Shown: in pieces, positions 53,894 through 63,467 of the stretch
Numbering within the stretch: position 1 is the first letter of the stretch
Layout: each line of letters begins with the position of its first letter
Assembly (NCBI GenBank): GCA_035527755.1
Contig: DATKZX010000001.1
Coordinates: 1-63,915 of the forward strand
Direction of reading: 5' to 3'
From: Methanomassiliicoccales archaeon
Lineage (GTDB): Archaea > Thermoplasmatota > Thermoplasmata > Methanomassiliicoccales > UBA472
Length of the DNA stretch: 63,915 bases
Notes under the pieces: model-generated
Seen by the model: only the letters and a program-made list of their open reading frames with translations
Databases searched by the model: none
What the model was told of the DNA's origin: nothing
Translations under genes and position numbers: made by a program

Positions 53894-54319
53894 TCACCTA
53901 ACGATGAGCACCGAGGTGTTGGCCCTCTTGGAAAGTGAGGCCGACACGCTGCCGATGAGCGTTCCCTTGGTGGCGCCCATGCCTCGGCTGCCGGTGACGA
54001 TCATATCGGGACGGAACTCCTCGGCGAACTCCAGTATCTTGCTCACCGGCGGTCCGTGCAGCATATGCGGGGTCGCCTGGACCCCTTCCGAGACCAGTAT
54101 CTCCAGCGATTCCTGCAGGACCTTGCTCCCCTGGACCTCCATCTCCTTGGTGGTGACCTCGGCCATCAATGAAGCGTACTCCCGGACCTCCACGACGAAA
54201 ACGACGGCGATCTCGTAGGCCGGAGCGGCCAGCGCCAGCAAGGCCGCCTTCCGCAACGCTTTTTCCCCGTGGACCGATCCGTCCACCGCCACCAGTAATC
54301 TCAGCTTCTGTCCTTCCAT
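53894..54319 (-). CDS. Universal stress protein (UspA family)
   Basis: A 141-residue UspA-like protein: RLLVAVDGSVHGEKALRKA at the start and the ATP-binding GSRGMGATKGTLIGSVSASL near the end, followed by the usual SVLIV strand. ATG 54319 is used; it overlaps the end of the antiporter gene by 19 bases, so the Usp and antiporter are an operon, a pairing often seen for regulation of transport by Usp domains. Confidence 0.9.
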   Translation of the reverse strand: MEGQKLRLLVAVDGSVHGEKALRKAALLALAAPAYEIAVVFVVEVREYASLMAEVTTKEMEVQGSKVLQESLEILVSEGVQATPHMLHGPPVSKILEFAEEFRPDMIVTGSRGMGATKGTLIGSVSASLSKRANTSVLIVR

Positions 54320-55422
54320 GGGTCGAACCACCTTTGTGCAACTAACGTAGGCGCCAATGCCCCTATGATGATTGTTCCCACCAATATTGAGAATTGCGCT
54401 TGATCGATCAATCCCTGATCGGCGCCGAACTGCAGGAAAACGAGTCCGAACGTGAGCGAGGTGGCCATTAGCAGGGAGACGTAGGCATGGTCCTTCCTGA
54501 TGGTCAGAAAGGTCACCGGCAGCACCGCGGCCACCTTCAAGCATATGCGGGCCAGGGAAAGCAGCAGTATGATGCCTATGCCGGCGTACAGGGCCTCCAT
54601 GGAAACGTTGGAACCGGCGGCGATGAAGAACAGGGAGACCATGAAACCCAGGAACACCGTGCGGACCTTGGACCAGGCCTCCTGCCGCTTGGCCAAGGTG
54701 GAGGAGCAGGCGAATCCCAAAAGGTAGGCGGGGAGCACCGCGGCGACGCCGGCGAGGGAAGCTAGACCGCCAAGCAACAGCAACGGCAGCAGCATGATCT
54801 TCACCTCCGGTTCGCCGGGGCGGCCTTTGAAACGGTCCAGCGCTCGCCCGAGATATCTAGCGCTCAGCGGGATGACCAGCAGGGAAACGAGGACCAATAT
54901 CAGCACCTCGTTGCCCGGCGGGGCGAAGAGCACCGCCAGGGCGACGGAGGCCAGCAGATTGGTCAGGAAGCACGCGGCAAGCACCAGCGATCCCACCTCC
55001 GTCCGGGCCTTCCCCCCTTCCACCAGGACCACGTAGACGATGGCGACCGATGTTTCCGAGAGAGCGACGCCCGCGAGCAATGACGAATCCCAGGACCATC
55101 CGGCGAAGAGGTGCAGCAACGGCGGCAATATTAAAAACACGGATAGGAAGGATGCCAGGGCCAGGGGGAGGCTGCTCCTCCATTGCGCCTTCACCCTCTG
55201 GATCTCCATCTCCGTTCCTGCCAGGAAGGTCAGGCCGATACCGGCCAGCACCGCCAGGAAGGCGAACCAGGGGATCTCCGACGATCTTATGCCCAGGACC
55301 TCGCCGATGGCCAGCCCCAGCAGTATCTCGAAGATGGCCGCGGAAAGGCCGAAGCGCGCCGCCACCATTTGGGCCGTGACCGCCAGGAACAACAATAGCG
55401 CTAAGGTCAGCAGATCGTTCAA
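54301..55422 (-). CDS. Cation:proton antiporter (CPA2/KefB-type)
   Basis: A 373-residue membrane protein with about 11-12 helices of the Na+/H+ or K+/H+ exchanger family. GLTFLAGTEMEIQ and LAGVALSETSVAIVYVVLVE carry the family's conserved segments; the CPA2 acidic pair is represented by glutamates. The C-terminal TrkA-N regulatory domain of full KefB is absent. It is co-transcribed with the UspA gene. Confidence 0.88.
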   Translation of the reverse strand: MNDLLTLALLLFLAVTAQMVAARFGLSAAIFEILLGLAIGEVLGIRSSEIPWFAFLAVLAGIGLTFLAGTEMEIQRVKAQWRSSLPLALASFLSVFLILPPLLHLFAGWSWDSSLLAGVALSETSVAIVYVVLVEGGKARTEVGSLVLAACFLTNLLASVALAVLFAPPGNEVLILVLVSLLVIPLSARYLGRALDRFKGRPGEPEVKIMLLPLLLLGGLASLAGVAAVLPAYLLGFACSSTLAKRQEAWSKVRTVFLGFMVSLFFIAAGSNVSMEALYAGIGIILLLSLARICLKVAAVLPVTFLTIRKDHAYVSLLMATSLTFGLVFLQFGADQGLIDQAQFSILVGTIIIGALAPTLVAQRWFDPWKDRS

Positions 55423-55509
55423 TGGCGCACTTCCGGGGGTTCAACGCCGAGGGAACATTTGGTCTTTACCACCACGCGCTTAAAATATTCTCAGCCTGAT
55501 TAGGTGATC

Positions 55510-56571
55510 ATGCGTTACGTCTCAGGCCTAGTGCTCGGCCAGAACGGCTTTTTCCCCGGGCACGTGGGCTTTGAGGGCGGCACCATAATGGAAGTGGGGC
55601 GGGGGGAACGCCCCGACGCCGAGGCCAAGGGCCTCATCGTTCCGACGTTCGTGAACGCACATACTCACATCGCCGATTACCTGGTGCCGGTGGACCCGTC
55701 GCTCTCGTTGGAGGAGCTGGTGGCCCCGCCCGACGGGTTGAAGCACCGCTGCCTGAACAACGCCTCCTCTGAGGAGCTCATCGGCTCCATGCGGGAGATG
55801 AAGAACTTCATGGCGAGAAGAGGCGTCTCCCATTTCCTGGATTTCCGGGAGGGCGGCCTCGAAGGAACGCAATGCCTGCGTCAATTGGACGGCGAAGGGG
55901 CCAAGGCGATCATCATGGGGCGGCCGAAGATGATGGAGTTCTGCCGCCAGGGCGTCCGCAACCTGCTGAAGGTGGCGGACGGGGTGGCCGTCTCCTCCAT
56001 ATCCGACTGGGAGTACGACGAGCTGCAGAAACTGTCCAAAGAGGTCCGTTCACAGGGGAAGCCGTTCGCCATCCACGTGAGCGAAAGGGTCCGCGAGGAC
56101 ATCGATGACGTACTGGACCTCAAGCCCTCGTACCTGGTGCACATGGTGGAGGCGACCGCTGGCGACATGGAGGCGGTGGCGCAGGAGAACGTCCCGGTGG
56201 TGGTGTGTCCCCGCTCCAACCTGTACTTCGGAAAGATACCTCCGCTCAGAGCGTTGATCGAGAGCGGCGTCACACTGGCCTTGGGCACTGACAACGCCAT
56301 GATATGCCTGCCGGACATGCTGACGGAGATGGAGCAAACTGCCCGGACACTACGTTCCCAGGGCATGAACGGCATCAAGGAGACGCTGGAAATGGCCTTG
56401 AACGGAAGAAAATTATTAAATGGCCAGGAAGCGTTAAGTATAGAACCGGGAGCACGGTGTGAGCTAATGGTGCTCAGGCACAGGGGTGGGGACCCGATAA
56501 CCGACCTTGTTCTGAGAAGCGCATCGGACGCACTTGAGCTCGTATGCATTGAAGATACTATTTGGAGATGA
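55510..56571 (+). CDS. Amidohydrolase-family protein (chlorohydrolase/deaminase-like)
   Basis: A 353-residue metal-dependent hydrolase. Metal ligands H51 and H53 are in VNAHTHIADY, a third is in AIHVSERVRED, and the acidic ligand in LGTDNAMIC. The fold is that of guanine/SAH deaminases and chlorohydrolases; the substrate is unknown. The ATG at 55510 follows TTAGGTGATC. Its end overlaps nothing; the UspA-like gene starts four bases later. Confidence 0.85.
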   Translation: MRYVSGLVLGQNGFFPGHVGFEGGTIMEVGRGERPDAEAKGLIVPTFVNAHTHIADYLVPVDPSLSLEELVAPPDGLKHRCLNNASSEELIGSMREMKNFMARRGVSHFLDFREGGLEGTQCLRQLDGEGAKAIIMGRPKMMEFCRQGVRNLLKVADGVAVSSISDWEYDELQKLSKEVRSQGKPFAIHVSERVREDIDDVLDLKPSYLVHMVEATAGDMEAVAQENVPVVVCPRSNLYFGKIPPLRALIESGVTLALGTDNAMICLPDMLTEMEQTARTLRSQGMNGIKETLEMALNGRKLLNGQEALSIEPGARCELMVLRHRGGDPITDLVLRSASDALELVCIEDTIWR

Positions 56572-56575
56572 AAGG

Positions 56576-57019
56576 ATGGTCCTGTTCAAGAAGATACTGA
56601 TACCCACAGACGGGAGCGATTACACCAAGGCGGCCGTCACGAAAGGGTTGGAATTGGCAAAGGTCATGGGGGCGGAGGTGACCGCTCTCTACGTGGTGGA
56701 CCAGACATCGTTCATCAACTTTCCCATGGATTCCACCATCGTCAGCGTCTACACGCTGTTGGAGAGGGAAGGCGCGGAAGCTATGGAATACGTGAGAAAG
56801 GAGGCGGAGAACATGGGTGTCAAGTTGAACACCCGTGTCGAGGAAGGCTCCCCGTCCCGTAAGATAGTGGACCTGTCTCACGATCACGACCTGGTGGTCA
56901 TGGGCACCCTGGGTCGGACCGGGTTCTCAAAATTGCTGTTGGGCAGCGTCGCCGAGCGCGTGGTGCGTTTCGCCGAATGTCCTGTGCTTGTGATCAGGTC
57001 CCAGGGGGAGGAAAACTAA
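56576..57019 (+). CDS. Universal stress protein (UspA family)
   Basis: A 147-residue UspA with KKILIPTDGSDYTKAAV at the start and the nucleotide-binding GTLGRTGFSKLLLGSVAERV at the end, followed by CPVLVI. The ATG at 56576 is preceded by GGAGATGAAAGG. It directly abuts the CBS-domain gene and probably forms an operon running amidohydrolase-usp-CBS-glyS-CBS/HPF. Confidence 0.92.
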   Translation: MVLFKKILIPTDGSDYTKAAVTKGLELAKVMGAEVTALYVVDQTSFINFPMDSTIVSVYTLLEREGAEAMEYVRKEAENMGVKLNTRVEEGSPSRKIVDLSHDHDLVVMGTLGRTGFSKLLLGSVAERVVRFAECPVLVIRSQGEEN

Positions 57020-57868
57020 ATGGCCAACGTAGGGGACGTGATGACGTCCAATCCCATAGTCGCCCAGGTGCCCGGTTCACGCCAGGAGGTGCTGAAGATC
57101 ATGGTGCAGCACAATCTGACAGGGCTACCGGTGGTACGCCGCGCCGATGGTTCGCTGGCGGGAATGATCACCCGCCAGGACATATTCGACCACGCGGACG
57201 AGGACCAGGCGGCCATGATCATGCAGAGGGAACATCTGTCCATCTCCCCCAAGGACTCGGTCGAGGACGCGGCCAGGCTCCTGGTCGAAGGGGGCATTCG
57301 CCACCTCCCGGTGGTCGAAGACAACCGTCTCGTGGGCATATTGACGCCGACGGACCTGCTGTGCATCGTGGAGAAAAGAGGGATCGATGCTCCGGTGGAG
57401 AGCGTCATACGCTCGCCCTGCGTCCCCATCTTCATGGAAACGCCCTTGGCGGCGGCGGCCGTAATACTGAAGGTCTCCAAGTCCACGGCGCTGCCGGTGC
57501 TTGACGATCAGGGGCGGCTGACCGGTATCATCACCGACCGGGACATATTCAACAAGAGCTACATCGAAGGCGCCACGGTCATATCCGACATGGGCATGGC
57601 CGAGGACGAGGACCAATGGTCCTGGGAAGGACTGCGCAACGTCATGAAGCTGTGGTACGAGGTATCCAAGATCGAACTGCCGGGCATGCCCATCAAGGAG
57701 ATCATGGTCAAGGACCCCACCACCGTCTTCAAGAAGACCGCCATCTCGGAGGCGGCCCGCATCATGCGCAAGAACGACTTCGGACAGCTGCCGGTCAGGG
57801 ACACCAAGGACTGTCTGCTGGCCATGATATACGATCACGACATCATTTCCGTGCTCATAAAGGAGTAA
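57020..57868 (+). CDS. Protein with four CBS domains
   Basis: A 282-residue protein made of two Bateman pairs: CBS1-2 (about 5-120, with GLPVVRRADGSLAGMITRQD and HLPVVEDNRLVGILTPTD) and CBS3-4 (about 125-280, with ALPVLDDQGRLTGIITDRDI and FGQLPVRDTKDCLLAMIYDH). CBS pairs bind adenosine nucleotides. Its stop overlaps the glyS start (TAATG), suggesting a link between energy sensing and translation. Confidence 0.9.
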   Translation: MANVGDVMTSNPIVAQVPGSRQEVLKIMVQHNLTGLPVVRRADGSLAGMITRQDIFDHADEDQAAMIMQREHLSISPKDSVEDAARLLVEGGIRHLPVVEDNRLVGILTPTDLLCIVEKRGIDAPVESVIRSPCVPIFMETPLAAAAVILKVSKSTALPVLDDQGRLTGIITDRDIFNKSYIEGATVISDMGMAEDEDQWSWEGLRNVMKLWYEVSKIELPGMPIKEIMVKDPTTVFKKTAISEAARIMRKNDFGQLPVRDTKDCLLAMIYDHDIISVLIKE

Positions 57869-59562
57869 TGAACCAGATGAAGGAGGTCAGCTCTGGGGAC
57901 GTCCTCTCCCTGTGCAAGAGGAGAGGGTTCATCTACCCCGCCTACGAGATCTACGGCGGTATCGCCGGTCTGTATGACTACGGGCCGTTGGGCACGGCCC
58001 TGAAGAGCAATATAGTCGACCTGTGGCGCAGGATCTACGGCCTGCAGGAGGGCTTCGTAGAAATAGACGGTGTCAACGTCGGACCGGAAGCGGTGTTCAA
58101 AGCGTCCGGTCACGTGGACAACTTCACCGATCTTTCCGTTACGTGCAAAGCGTGCGGCGAATCGTTCCGCGCCGATCATTTGGCCAAGGAGTTCCACCCC
58201 AACCCCGATTCCCTGCCGAAGGAGGAACTGCAGAAGCTGCTCCGTGAGAACGACGTCCGCTGCCAGTGCGGCGGGGAGTTCGCCGACGTGGAGGAGTTCA
58301 ACCTCATGTTCAAGACCAAGATCGGCCCCGGTAACGGCCGTACGGGCTATCTGCGTCCTGAGACCGCCCAGTCCATCTTTGTCAATTATACGAACTTGTA
58401 CAGGCACTGCCGCGAGAAGCTGCCTTTCGGCGTCATTCAGGTAGGTCGCGGTTTCCGCAACGAGATATCGCCCCGGCAGGGCGTCATCCGCCTACGGGAG
58501 TTCAACATGATGGAGGCGGAGCTGTTCGTAGACCCGGAGGACAAGACGTGGCCCCGCTACGAGGGCATCAAGGGGAGGACGGTCAAGCTGGTCCCCAACG
58601 AGGGGGAGCAGGAGATCGAGACCACCTACGGGGAGGCGGTGGAGAAGGGTACCATAGGCAACGAGACCCTGGCCTACTTCATATGGGTGACCTACGACTT
58701 TCTGACCTCGGCCGGTGTCGATCCGGCCAGATTACGTTTCCGACAGCACCTCAAGACCGAGATGGCCCACTACGCCTCCGATTGCTGGGATGCTGAAGTG
58801 CTCATCAGTTTCGGGTGGACCGAGATCGTGGGCATAGCGGACCGCGGCTGCTGGGACCTCTCCCGGCACATGGAGCATTCGAAAGCGGACCTCACCGCCT
58901 TCAAGCGCTTCGAGCAACCGGAGGACGTGGAGCGGGACGTGATCCGCCCGAAGTTCGGGGCCTTAGGACCAAAGTTTAAAGGGGCCGCTGGTGACATAAA
59001 GAAGCAATTAGAGGTGATGGAAGCTTCGAAGGTGCACGAGGGAACGGTGACCGTGGTGGTCAACGGAGAGAACGTGGAACTTGACGGCACTTACTTCGAG
59101 ATGGTAAGGGTCAAGGAGAAGGTCAACGGCGTGAAGGTCACGCCGCACGTTATCGAACCGTCCCACGGCCTGGACCGCATATTGTACAGCTGCCTGGAGC
59201 ATGCCTACGGTGAGAGGGACGGGTACGTGACCCTGGGCCTGAAGCCGACGGTGGCGCCGATCAAGGTGGGCGTGTTCCCACTGATGTCCAAGGACGGCAT
59301 GGAGGAGGTGGCCATGGCCCTGGACCTGGCATTGCGCCAGGAGGGGATAACCACCCATTACGATGATTCCGGGTCCATCGGGCGAAGGTACGCTCGCATG
59401 GACGAAGCGGGGACGCCCTGGTGCGTCACCGTGGACTATGAGACCCTGGACAAGGGAGATGTGACCATAAGGGACCGGGACAGCACCGAACAGGTGCGGA
59501 TCTCGGCCGATGAGGTCGTGACCTTCGTAAGACAGAGGCTGCGACACGAACTCTCATCCTAA
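57868..59562 (+). CDS. glyS: Glycyl-tRNA synthetase (alpha2, archaeal/eukaryal type)
   Basis: A 564-residue class II synthetase. It begins DVLSLCKRRGFIYPAYEIYG and YDYGPLGTALKSNI, has FKTKIGPGNGRTGYLRPETA and motif 2 VGRGFRNEISPRQGVIRLRE, and motif 3 EPSHGLDRILYS, then the anticodon domain. Its start overlaps the CBS-protein stop. The CBS/HPF gene follows 22 bases later. Confidence 0.95.
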   Translation: MNQMKEVSSGDVLSLCKRRGFIYPAYEIYGGIAGLYDYGPLGTALKSNIVDLWRRIYGLQEGFVEIDGVNVGPEAVFKASGHVDNFTDLSVTCKACGESFRADHLAKEFHPNPDSLPKEELQKLLRENDVRCQCGGEFADVEEFNLMFKTKIGPGNGRTGYLRPETAQSIFVNYTNLYRHCREKLPFGVIQVGRGFRNEISPRQGVIRLREFNMMEAELFVDPEDKTWPRYEGIKGRTVKLVPNEGEQEIETTYGEAVEKGTIGNETLAYFIWVTYDFLTSAGVDPARLRFRQHLKTEMAHYASDCWDAEVLISFGWTEIVGIADRGCWDLSRHMEHSKADLTAFKRFEQPEDVERDVIRPKFGALGPKFKGAAGDIKKQLEVMEASKVHEGTVTVVVNGENVELDGTYFEMVRVKEKVNGVKVTPHVIEPSHGLDRILYSCLEHAYGERDGYVTLGLKPTVAPIKVGVFPLMSKDGMEEVAMALDLALRQEGITTHYDDSGSIGRRYARMDEAGTPWCVTVDYETLDKGDVTIRDRDSTEQVRISADEVVTFVRQRLRHELSS

Positions 59563-59584
59563 ACGACGAGGAAGGTGAGCCAAA

Positions 59585-60772
59585 ATGGTAGGAGAAAGCA
59601 TCGAGGGAATGAAGAAGAGAGAACTGCTCAGGTCTCTGATCGACTCCAACAGGGTCGAGGACCTGATGAACAAGAAGTTCGAGACCGTAGACCCAGAGAT
59701 GGCCCTCTCCGAGGTGGTGGCCAAGATGCGGTCGGCCGACCTGCATGAGATCCCGGTGGTGGAGGGCAAGAAGCTGCAGGGAGTGGTCAGCTACGGCACG
59801 GTCATCAGGAAGAAGAGCCTGGTGCTCGGAACCAAGGCCAAGAGCATGATGGAGAGCACCCCGGAAATAACTCTGGACACTCCGGTCACCGAGATAGCCG
59901 AGCATTTCCTTTCCTCGGGATACCGGCAGCTGCCGGTGACCAAGGGGAAGCTGATCCAAGGCATCATCACCCGCGCCCACGTCATATCCGTGCTTCCCAA
60001 GCTGAAGGACGTGAAGACCGTGAAGGTCGGCGACCTGATGAGCGACGACGCCCATTCGGTGCATGAGAAGGACCACATCAAGAGCGCCATGTCGCTGATG
60101 AGGCAGCTGGAGGTGCGCACGGTACCCGTGGTCGATGATTACGACCGGCTGACGGGCATCATCGGCATCAAGGACATCGTACAGTACTCCTGGACCGGGT
60201 CCGGTACGCCCAACCAAGGCCGTATGGACAAGGCCGGCGTCAATAACCCGGTGGAGCTGGAGGTGCGTTCGCTGATGCACAACTCCCCGGTCACCCTGGG
60301 TTCGGACGCTCCCCTGACCGAGGCCATCGGGATCATGGTGGACAAGAACATCTCCACCATCCCCATCGTGAAGGGCGACAGGATGGTCGGCATCATCACC
60401 AAGTACGACATACTGGAGATGGTGGCGTCCGTTCGCAACAGGGACATGGTCTACACCCAGATCTCCGGTCTGGAGGAAGAGGACCGTTTCTCCCTGGACA
60501 GCATGGAGAAGGAGATACAGTCCGGACTGGCCAAGATCGCCAAGTTCACTCGGCCGCTCTTGTTCAACGTACACGTCAGCAAGTACAACGGCGGCGGCAA
60601 CAACGCCAAGTACTCGCTGACCGGCCGTCTGAGCACCGAGAACTCCCAGTTCATGGCCAAGGCCGTCGATTGGAGCCTGGGACAGGCCACCGTGGAACTG
60701 ATGGACAAGCTGGACCGCATCGTCAAGGGGAAGAAGGAGCAGGACGAGCGCAAAAAGAAGACAATACGCTGA
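59585..60772 (+). CDS. Four-CBS-domain protein with C-terminal HPF/RaiA-like domain
   Basis: A 395-residue protein. Four CBS domains (about 20-75, 80-140, 148-205 and 232-290; e.g. EIPVVEGKKLQGVVSYGTV, TVPVVDDYDRLTGIIGIKDI) are followed by a 100-residue domain whose pattern (MEKEIQSGLAKIAKF, LLFNVHVSKYN, AKYSLTGRLST, FMAKAVDWSLGQATVELMDK, KGKKEQDERKKK) resembles hibernation factor HPF/RaiA. A nucleotide-gated ribosome-binding factor is the natural reading; the HPF match is by eye. It lies between glyS and valS. Confidence 0.8.
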   Translation: MVGESIEGMKKRELLRSLIDSNRVEDLMNKKFETVDPEMALSEVVAKMRSADLHEIPVVEGKKLQGVVSYGTVIRKKSLVLGTKAKSMMESTPEITLDTPVTEIAEHFLSSGYRQLPVTKGKLIQGIITRAHVISVLPKLKDVKTVKVGDLMSDDAHSVHEKDHIKSAMSLMRQLEVRTVPVVDDYDRLTGIIGIKDIVQYSWTGSGTPNQGRMDKAGVNNPVELEVRSLMHNSPVTLGSDAPLTEAIGIMVDKNISTIPIVKGDRMVGIITKYDILEMVASVRNRDMVYTQISGLEEEDRFSLDSMEKEIQSGLAKIAKFTRPLLFNVHVSKYNGGGNNAKYSLTGRLSTENSQFMAKAVDWSLGQATVELMDKLDRIVKGKKEQDERKKKTIR

Positions 60773-60785
60773 GCTCCAGCTCAGT

Positions 60786-60797
60786 AACCTTTTTTAA
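60786..60797 (+). promoter_or_regulatory. TATA-like promoter element of valS
   Basis: CCTTTTTTAAACC lies about 30 bases before the valS ATG at 60824, the spacing expected for a leaderless archaeal transcript. It could equally serve as a U-tract terminator for the CBS/HPF gene just upstream. Confidence 0.4.
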
Positions 60798-60823
60798 ACC
60801 TCTTTTCATATCTTCTCCAGTCT

Positions 60824-63439
60824 ATGTCACAATACGAGGCGATCCCCACTGAAAGGAAGTGGCAGAAGCAGTGGAAGGACTGGGAGCTCTACAAGTTCGA
60901 TCTTGACTCCGATCGACCGGTCTATTCCATCGACAATCCCCCGCGCTACGCTTCCGGCGCATTGCATCTGGGTCACGCCACCGGTTACTCTCTCATCGAT
61001 TTCGCCGCCCGCTATCGTCGGCAGCGGGGCTACAACGTCATGTTCCCGTTGTGCTTCGACGTGAACGGCACGCCGGTCGAGGTGCGCGTGGAGAAGAAGT
61101 TCGGCATCAACAAGTATTCCGTTCCTCGCCAGGAGTACATCAAGATGTGCGAGGAGTACGCCAACTCCTTCATCTCCTCCATGATCTCCCAGTTCGAGTT
61201 GCTGGGCGAGAGCATGGACGCCTCGGTTTACTATCAGACGGACGCTCCCTACTACCGGCGCATCACCCAGATATCCTTCATCAAGATGTTGGCGAAGGGG
61301 CTGGCCTACAAAGGTGAGTACCCGGTCAACTGGTGCCCCCGGTGCATCACGGCGTTGGCTGACGCCGAGGTCGAATACGAGCAGAACGTCACCAAGCTCA
61401 ACTACATCCGTTTCGCCGTGAAGGACGGCGAGGACATCCTCATCGCCACGACGCGCCCGGAGCTCATCTGCACCTGCCAGACCATCGCCGTGCATCCCAC
61501 GGACGTGCGCTATTCGGAACTGGTGGGTAAGTGGGTCATCACCCCGCTGTTCGAAAAGATGGTGATGGTGATCGCCGACGAGAAGGTGGACCCGGACTTC
61601 GGCTCGGGCATCGTCATGATCTGCACCATAGGCGATAAAACGGATCTGGAATGGGTCATGAAGTACAAGCTGCCCTTGGACAAGGGTATCGACGAAGAGG
61701 GGCGCATGACGTCGCTGGCGGGCCCGTACGAAGGAATGCCCGTCAAGGACGCCAGGGCGAAGGTGATCGAGGACCTCAAGGCGAAAGGGCTTCTCCTCAA
61801 CCAGGAGGACCAGCCGCAGAACGTCAGCGTCTGCTGGAGATGCCACGCGCCCATCGAGTATCTGCAGGTGAACCAATGGTTCATCCGCACCATGGACTTC
61901 AAGAAGGAGGTATTGGCGAAAGCGGACAGCATCAAGTGGTTCCCGGAGTTCATGAAAGTGCGCTTGCAGGATTGGGTGAACTCCCTGCAGTGGGACTGGG
62001 TGGTTTCCCGGCAGCGTTACTTCGCCACGCCCATACCGGTGTGGGAATGCCAGAACTGTAATTACGTTCTACCGGCGCGCGAGGAGGACTGCTACATCGA
62101 CGTGACCGTCACGCCTCCGTACCTTGAGAAGTGCCCCGACTGCGGCGGCGAGCTAAAGGGATGCCCGGACGTCTTCGATACCTGGATGGATTCATCCGTT
62201 TCCGCGCTGTACAATACTTTCTGGCAAAGGGACGAGGAGCGCTTCAAGAAGATGTTCCCCATGTCCCTGAGGCCGCAGTCCCACGATATCATTCGGACAT
62301 GGGCGTTCTATTCCATTCTGAGGGAGCATCTGCTGACGGACGAGATCCCTTGGGAGCACATCATGATCCACGGGTTCATCATGGCGCCGGACGGCACTCC
62401 GATGCACACCTCGACGGGCAACGTCATCGACCCCATGCCTTTACTGGAGACGTACGGCACGGACGCGCTGCGATACTACGCTTGTACCTGCTCGTTGGGT
62501 GAGGACCATGCTTTCAGAGAGAGGGACGTGGTGCACGGCAAGAAGCTCTGCACCAAGATGTGGAACCTGGGCAAGCTGATCGAGATGACCGTTACGGAAA
62601 AGCCGGAACGGGTGCAGCTGAAGCCCATCGACCGCTGGATCATGAGCCGCTTCACCCGGGTGGTGGAAGCGGTCACCGGTTACTATGAGACGTACAATTT
62701 CGATAAGGCCATGAGGGAAGTGGAGAACTTCGCCTGGAAGGAGTTCGCCGACCATTACGTGGAGATGTCCAAGTACCGGACGAGGGACGGGGACAAGTCG
62801 GTCAAGTATACTCTTTACACCATCTATCTGGGCATATTGAAGATGATGGCGCCGATGCTTCCGCACGTGACCGAGGACGCCTACCAGCCGTTCGCGGAGA
62901 TGGACGGTTCGAAGAGCATACATGTCAGCAAGTGGCCGGAGGCGGAGCGCATAGACGAGGAGGCCGAAGCCAAGGGCGAACTTACCAAAGAGGTCATCGC
63001 CGCCGTACGCAACTGGAAGGCGGAGAAGAAATACCCCTTGAACAAGGAACTGCTGGCGGTGGAGATCGTCGGTGACGGTGCCTTTGCTTTGAAAGGTTAC
63101 GAGAACGATATCGCCAGGACGGTTCGGGCGGATCGTCTGGACCTGCTGGAGAAAGCGCAATTGGACCGCTGCCCCGTCAAGGTCAAGCCGGTGCACGCCA
63201 AGATCGGCCCCCTGTTCAAGACCCAGGCGGGGAACGTGATCGCGGAGATCGCCACCATGGACCCCGATGACGTCATGAAACGCATAGCGGAAGGCGGGTT
63301 CGAAGTGCTCCTGCAGGACGGACGCATGGCCATGATCACCGACGAGCTGGTGGAAGTGGTGTGCGAGATGCGCTATCAGGGCAAGTCCGTGGAGACCATT
63401 CAGATCGGGGACCTGTTAGTGGTGGTAGAAGTCAAGTGA
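60824..63439 (+). CDS. valS: Valyl-tRNA synthetase
   Basis: An 871-residue class Ia synthetase. HIGH is HLGH (48-51) in NPPRYASGALHLGHATGYS; editing (CP1) domain includes IATTRPELICTC; zinc-like CPRC, CWRC, CQNC and CPDC pairs are present, and WDWVVSRQRYFATPIPVW is typical. The KMSKS loop, however, reads PMHTSTGN (526-533), with neither usual lysine, although STGN is kept. The C-terminal helical anticodon domain is complete. A T-run follows the stop. Confidence 0.9.
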   Translation: MSQYEAIPTERKWQKQWKDWELYKFDLDSDRPVYSIDNPPRYASGALHLGHATGYSLIDFAARYRRQRGYNVMFPLCFDVNGTPVEVRVEKKFGINKYSVPRQEYIKMCEEYANSFISSMISQFELLGESMDASVYYQTDAPYYRRITQISFIKMLAKGLAYKGEYPVNWCPRCITALADAEVEYEQNVTKLNYIRFAVKDGEDILIATTRPELICTCQTIAVHPTDVRYSELVGKWVITPLFEKMVMVIADEKVDPDFGSGIVMICTIGDKTDLEWVMKYKLPLDKGIDEEGRMTSLAGPYEGMPVKDARAKVIEDLKAKGLLLNQEDQPQNVSVCWRCHAPIEYLQVNQWFIRTMDFKKEVLAKADSIKWFPEFMKVRLQDWVNSLQWDWVVSRQRYFATPIPVWECQNCNYVLPAREEDCYIDVTVTPPYLEKCPDCGGELKGCPDVFDTWMDSSVSALYNTFWQRDEERFKKMFPMSLRPQSHDIIRTWAFYSILREHLLTDEIPWEHIMIHGFIMAPDGTPMHTSTGNVIDPMPLLETYGTDALRYYACTCSLGEDHAFRERDVVHGKKLCTKMWNLGKLIEMTVTEKPERVQLKPIDRWIMSRFTRVVEAVTGYYETYNFDKAMREVENFAWKEFADHYVEMSKYRTRDGDKSVKYTLYTIYLGILKMMAPMLPHVTEDAYQPFAEMDGSKSIHVSKWPEAERIDEEAEAKGELTKEVIAAVRNWKAEKKYPLNKELLAVEIVGDGAFALKGYENDIARTVRADRLDLLEKAQLDRCPVKVKPVHAKIGPLFKTQAGNVIAEIATMDPDDVMKRIAEGGFEVLLQDGRMAMITDELVEVVCEMRYQGKSVETIQIGDLLVVVEVK

Positions 63440-63467
63440 AACGATGCGGGCCGGTGATGGCACCGGC

